Assembly: GCA_020161265.1 (NCBI GenBank)
Contig: JAIUOC010000012.1
Location: 62,001-126,000 of the forward strand
DNA from: Chloroflexota bacterium
GTDB lineage: Bacteria; Chloroflexota; Chloroflexia; Chloroflexales; Herpetosiphonaceae
Direction: 5' to 3'
DNA length: 64,000 bases
A program made the position numbers and the translations under genes. Of this stretch, positions 62,345-64,000 are shown piece by piece. Within the stretch, counting starts at the first letter, position 1. Each line of letters begins with the position of its first letter. The notes under the pieces were generated by a model. It had not been told where the DNA came from, made no database searches, and saw nothing but the letters and a program-made list of their open reading frames with translations.

Positions 62345-63598
62345 ATGGCTGAGTCCGATAAAATTCGCGTACTAATTGTTGACGATATTGCAGATACTCG
62401 TGATAACCTCGAGAAACTCTTGTTTTTTGAGAAGGATATGCAAGTTGTCGGCAAAGCAGCAACGGGGCGCGAGGCCGTGACGCAGGCCAAGCAAATTCAA
62501 CCCGATGTTGTGTTGATGGACATTAACATGCCCGATATGGATGGCATTGCAGCAACTGAGGCGATCATGGCGCAGGTGCCGAATACGCAAGTCATTATGA
62601 TGAGCGTCCAAGGCGAAACCGATTACCTGCGCCGTGCAATGTTGGCTGGTGCTCGTCAGTTTCTCACCAAGCCCGTTGGTGGCGATGAACTCGCCAGCAG
62701 CATCCGCGAAGTCTATCGTTTGCAGCAAACCCAACGACGCTTTGTGGTAGCAGCTCAACAGGTTGAAGAAACTGATCAATCAACTGGCCAAATTATTGCT
62801 GTCTATAGCCCCAAAGGCGGTACTGGCAAGAGTGCAATTGCCTCGAATTTAGCAGTTGCCTTAAAATTATTGCCTGGTAATCGTAAAGTTTGTTTGGTCG
62901 ATGCTAGCTTGTTGTTTGGCGATATCGCGGTGATGTTCAACATCAATAGCTCCAAAACGATCAATGATCTCACCTCGCGAATTGATGATCTTGATAAGGA
63001 ATTATTGAATGATGTGATGACCACCCACGCCTCACAAATCAAGGTGTTGCTGGCCCCAGCCAACCCGCAAATGGGTGAACTGGTGACGGCTGATCATGTG
63101 CGAACAGTGCTTGATGCTCTGCGGCGTGAGTATGATTATGTGGTAGTTGATACCCAATCATCGTTCCAAGATCAAACCATGGCCGTGCTTGATGCCGCCC
63201 ATCGGATTGTCTTGCTGATGACGATGGAACTCTCATCGATTAAGAATATTCGCCAGTTTCTGGAAGTGGCCGAGTTGCTTGGCTACAACGATGAAAAACT
63301 GGTGTTGGTCTTGAACAAAGCTGATGCTAAATTTGGCATTCGGGTCGATCAAGTCGAGGCCAATATTCAACATAAGGTTGCGGCCCAAATTGGCAATGCC
63401 CCATTTGAAATGGTCAATGCGATTAATCGTGGCGTACCTTTGATTATCGATCAGCCGCGCCATCAAATCTCAATCGATGTGGCCAACTTGGCCTATCTGA
63501 TTTCAGGAACTACCCGCACCAGCCGCGAAGGCGCACGCCCACAGCAACCCAAAAAAGAAGAACCGAAGGGTCTCTTCGCTCGATTGACCAAACGTTAG
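62345..63598 (+). CDS. cpaE: CpaE-like protein: receiver domain plus MinD/ParA ATPase
   Basis: 417 residues; AAGGAG is 6 bases before the ATG. The N-terminal receiver domain keeps the phosphoacceptor Asp59 (VVLMDINMPDMDG), the acidic pair (VDDI) and Lys109 (FLTKPVG), so unlike some CpaE proteins it may still be phosphorylated. The C-terminal ATPase has the deviant Walker A YSPKGGTGKS (157-163) and VLVLNKAD. CpaE proteins place the Tad secretion apparatus. The last residues are basic. Its neighbours cpaB and cpaF confirm the pathway. Confidence 0.9.
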   Translation: MAESDKIRVLIVDDIADTRDNLEKLLFFEKDMQVVGKAATGREAVTQAKQIQPDVVLMDINMPDMDGIAATEAIMAQVPNTQVIMMSVQGETDYLRRAMLAGARQFLTKPVGGDELASSIREVYRLQQTQRRFVVAAQQVEETDQSTGQIIAVYSPKGGTGKSAIASNLAVALKLLPGNRKVCLVDASLLFGDIAVMFNINSSKTINDLTSRIDDLDKELLNDVMTTHASQIKVLLAPANPQMGELVTADHVRTVLDALRREYDYVVVDTQSSFQDQTMAVLDAAHRIVLLMTMELSSIKNIRQFLEVAELLGYNDEKLVLVLNKADAKFGIRVDQVEANIQHKVAAQIGNAPFEMVNAINRGVPLIIDQPRHQISIDVANLAYLISGTTRTSREGARPQQPKKEEPKGLFARLTKR

Positions 63599-63616
63599 AC
63601 GCATGGAGGGTGGCTT

Positions 63617-64000
63617 ATGTCGCTCCTAAAGCGTATTGCAGGAAATACGTCCCCATCCTCGGCTTCCGAATCAACAGCAGCAGCACAACCAAGTGCTGCT
63701 GCCACACGCCCTGATGGAGCTATTCCGCGCTCTGCTGCAGTTTCTTCCCAAGATCGCCTACTTGATGTGCGACATCGTGTCCAGCGTCGTTTGACCGAAG
63801 AAGTTCGCGATGTCAATAGCACCAATGAAACCAAAATCCGCCAAACGGTCGAAGATCTTTTGAGCGCCGTGCTCGACAGCGAAAATATCGTGTTAAGTCG
63901 GGTCGAACGCCAACAATTAGTCGAATCGTTGATGTCGGATATCGTTGGGCTTGGGCCGCTTGATTCGCTCCTCAAAGACGATAGCATTTCGGAAATCATG
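63617..64000 (+). CDS. cpaF: CpaF-like secretion ATPase, N-terminal part (truncated by window edge)
   Basis: 128 codons from the ATG at 63617 (GGAGGG just upstream) to the end of the window. After a low-complexity Ser/Ala/Pro linker (about 10-48), the all-helical N-domain includes DLLSAVLDSENIVLSRVERQ and SDIVGLGPLDSLLKDDSISE, which match CpaF/TadA-type ATPases. The Walker motifs lie beyond the edge. It powers pilus assembly from the cytoplasmic side. Confidence 0.85.
   Translation, partial: MSLLKRIAGNTSPSSASESTAAAQPSAAATRPDGAIPRSAAVSSQDRLLDVRHRVQRRLTEEVRDVNSTNETKIRQTVEDLLSAVLDSENIVLSRVERQQLVESLMSDIVGLGPLDSLLKDDSISEIM

Overview
The window looks like a chromosomal segment of a filamentous, gliding member of the Chloroflexota, most like Herpetosiphon. 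That assignment is inference from gene content, roughly half-GC composition, very large secreted repeat proteins, a Rex/RNase J/T-box-leuS housekeeping set and secreted proteins ending in a short tyrosine-leucine-proline tail. No rRNA is present to prove it. Promoters tend to show a good -10 box (TATAAT or TACAAT, often preceded by GTG) and a weak -35.

Layout. 1-5.5 kb, minus strand: cell-surface polysaccharide genes (start of a GT4 glycosyltransferase cut by the window edge, a DinB-like protein, a flippase-like membrane protein, a UDP-glucuronate epimerase-like SDR, an O-antigen ligase-like protein and a UDP-glucuronate decarboxylase), then peptide deformylase. 6.4-11.8 kb: a Tat-exported PhoX-type phosphatase, a solo SAM-like recombinase N-domain, a histidine kinase/response regulator pair and the redox repressor Rex with an apparent autoregulatory operator. 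12-18.2 kb: small hypothetical genes, a methyltransferase and two tandem paralogous lipoproteins. 18.4-23.6 kb: a housekeeping run (transaldolase, pgsA, plsY, type-4 uracil-DNA glycosylase, a PH-like membrane protein, RNase J). 23.7-37.2 kb: two tandem giant secreted subtilases of about 2,180 residues. 37.7-40.4 kb: a leucine T-box riboswitch and leuS. 40.5-43.8 kb: three STAS-domain (RsbR/stressosome-type) proteins. 43.9-49.1 kb: an anomalous block bounded by short direct repeats, holding a 1,469-residue modular secreted protein with an AT-rich C-terminus and a small four-helix membrane protein, beside an ISL3 transposase remnant. 50-54.5 kb: a gluzincin-type peptidase, a cupin, a Wzx-like flippase and the queD-queE pair. 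55.4-57.4 kb: tRNA-Pro, tRNA-Leu and a secreted glycoside hydrolase. 57.4-61 kb: an overlapping set (alkylguanine transferase, a transglutaminase-like protein, a LuxC-type acyl-CoA reductase), then an acyl-CoA dehydrogenase. 61.2 kb to the end: tad/Flp pilus genes cpaB, cpaE and the start of cpaF.

The most interesting observations are the shared C-terminal YLP tail on three unrelated secreted enzymes (a possible uncharacterised sorting or anchoring signal), a micro-ORF plus perfect hairpin that overlaps the RNase J start, a clamp-binding-like C-terminus on the uracil-DNA glycosylase, the direct-repeat-bounded block with a toxin/immunity-like arrangement, and a triple STAS cluster in which one member has lost the phosphorylatable residues. 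All calls come from reading the sequence; no database search was run.
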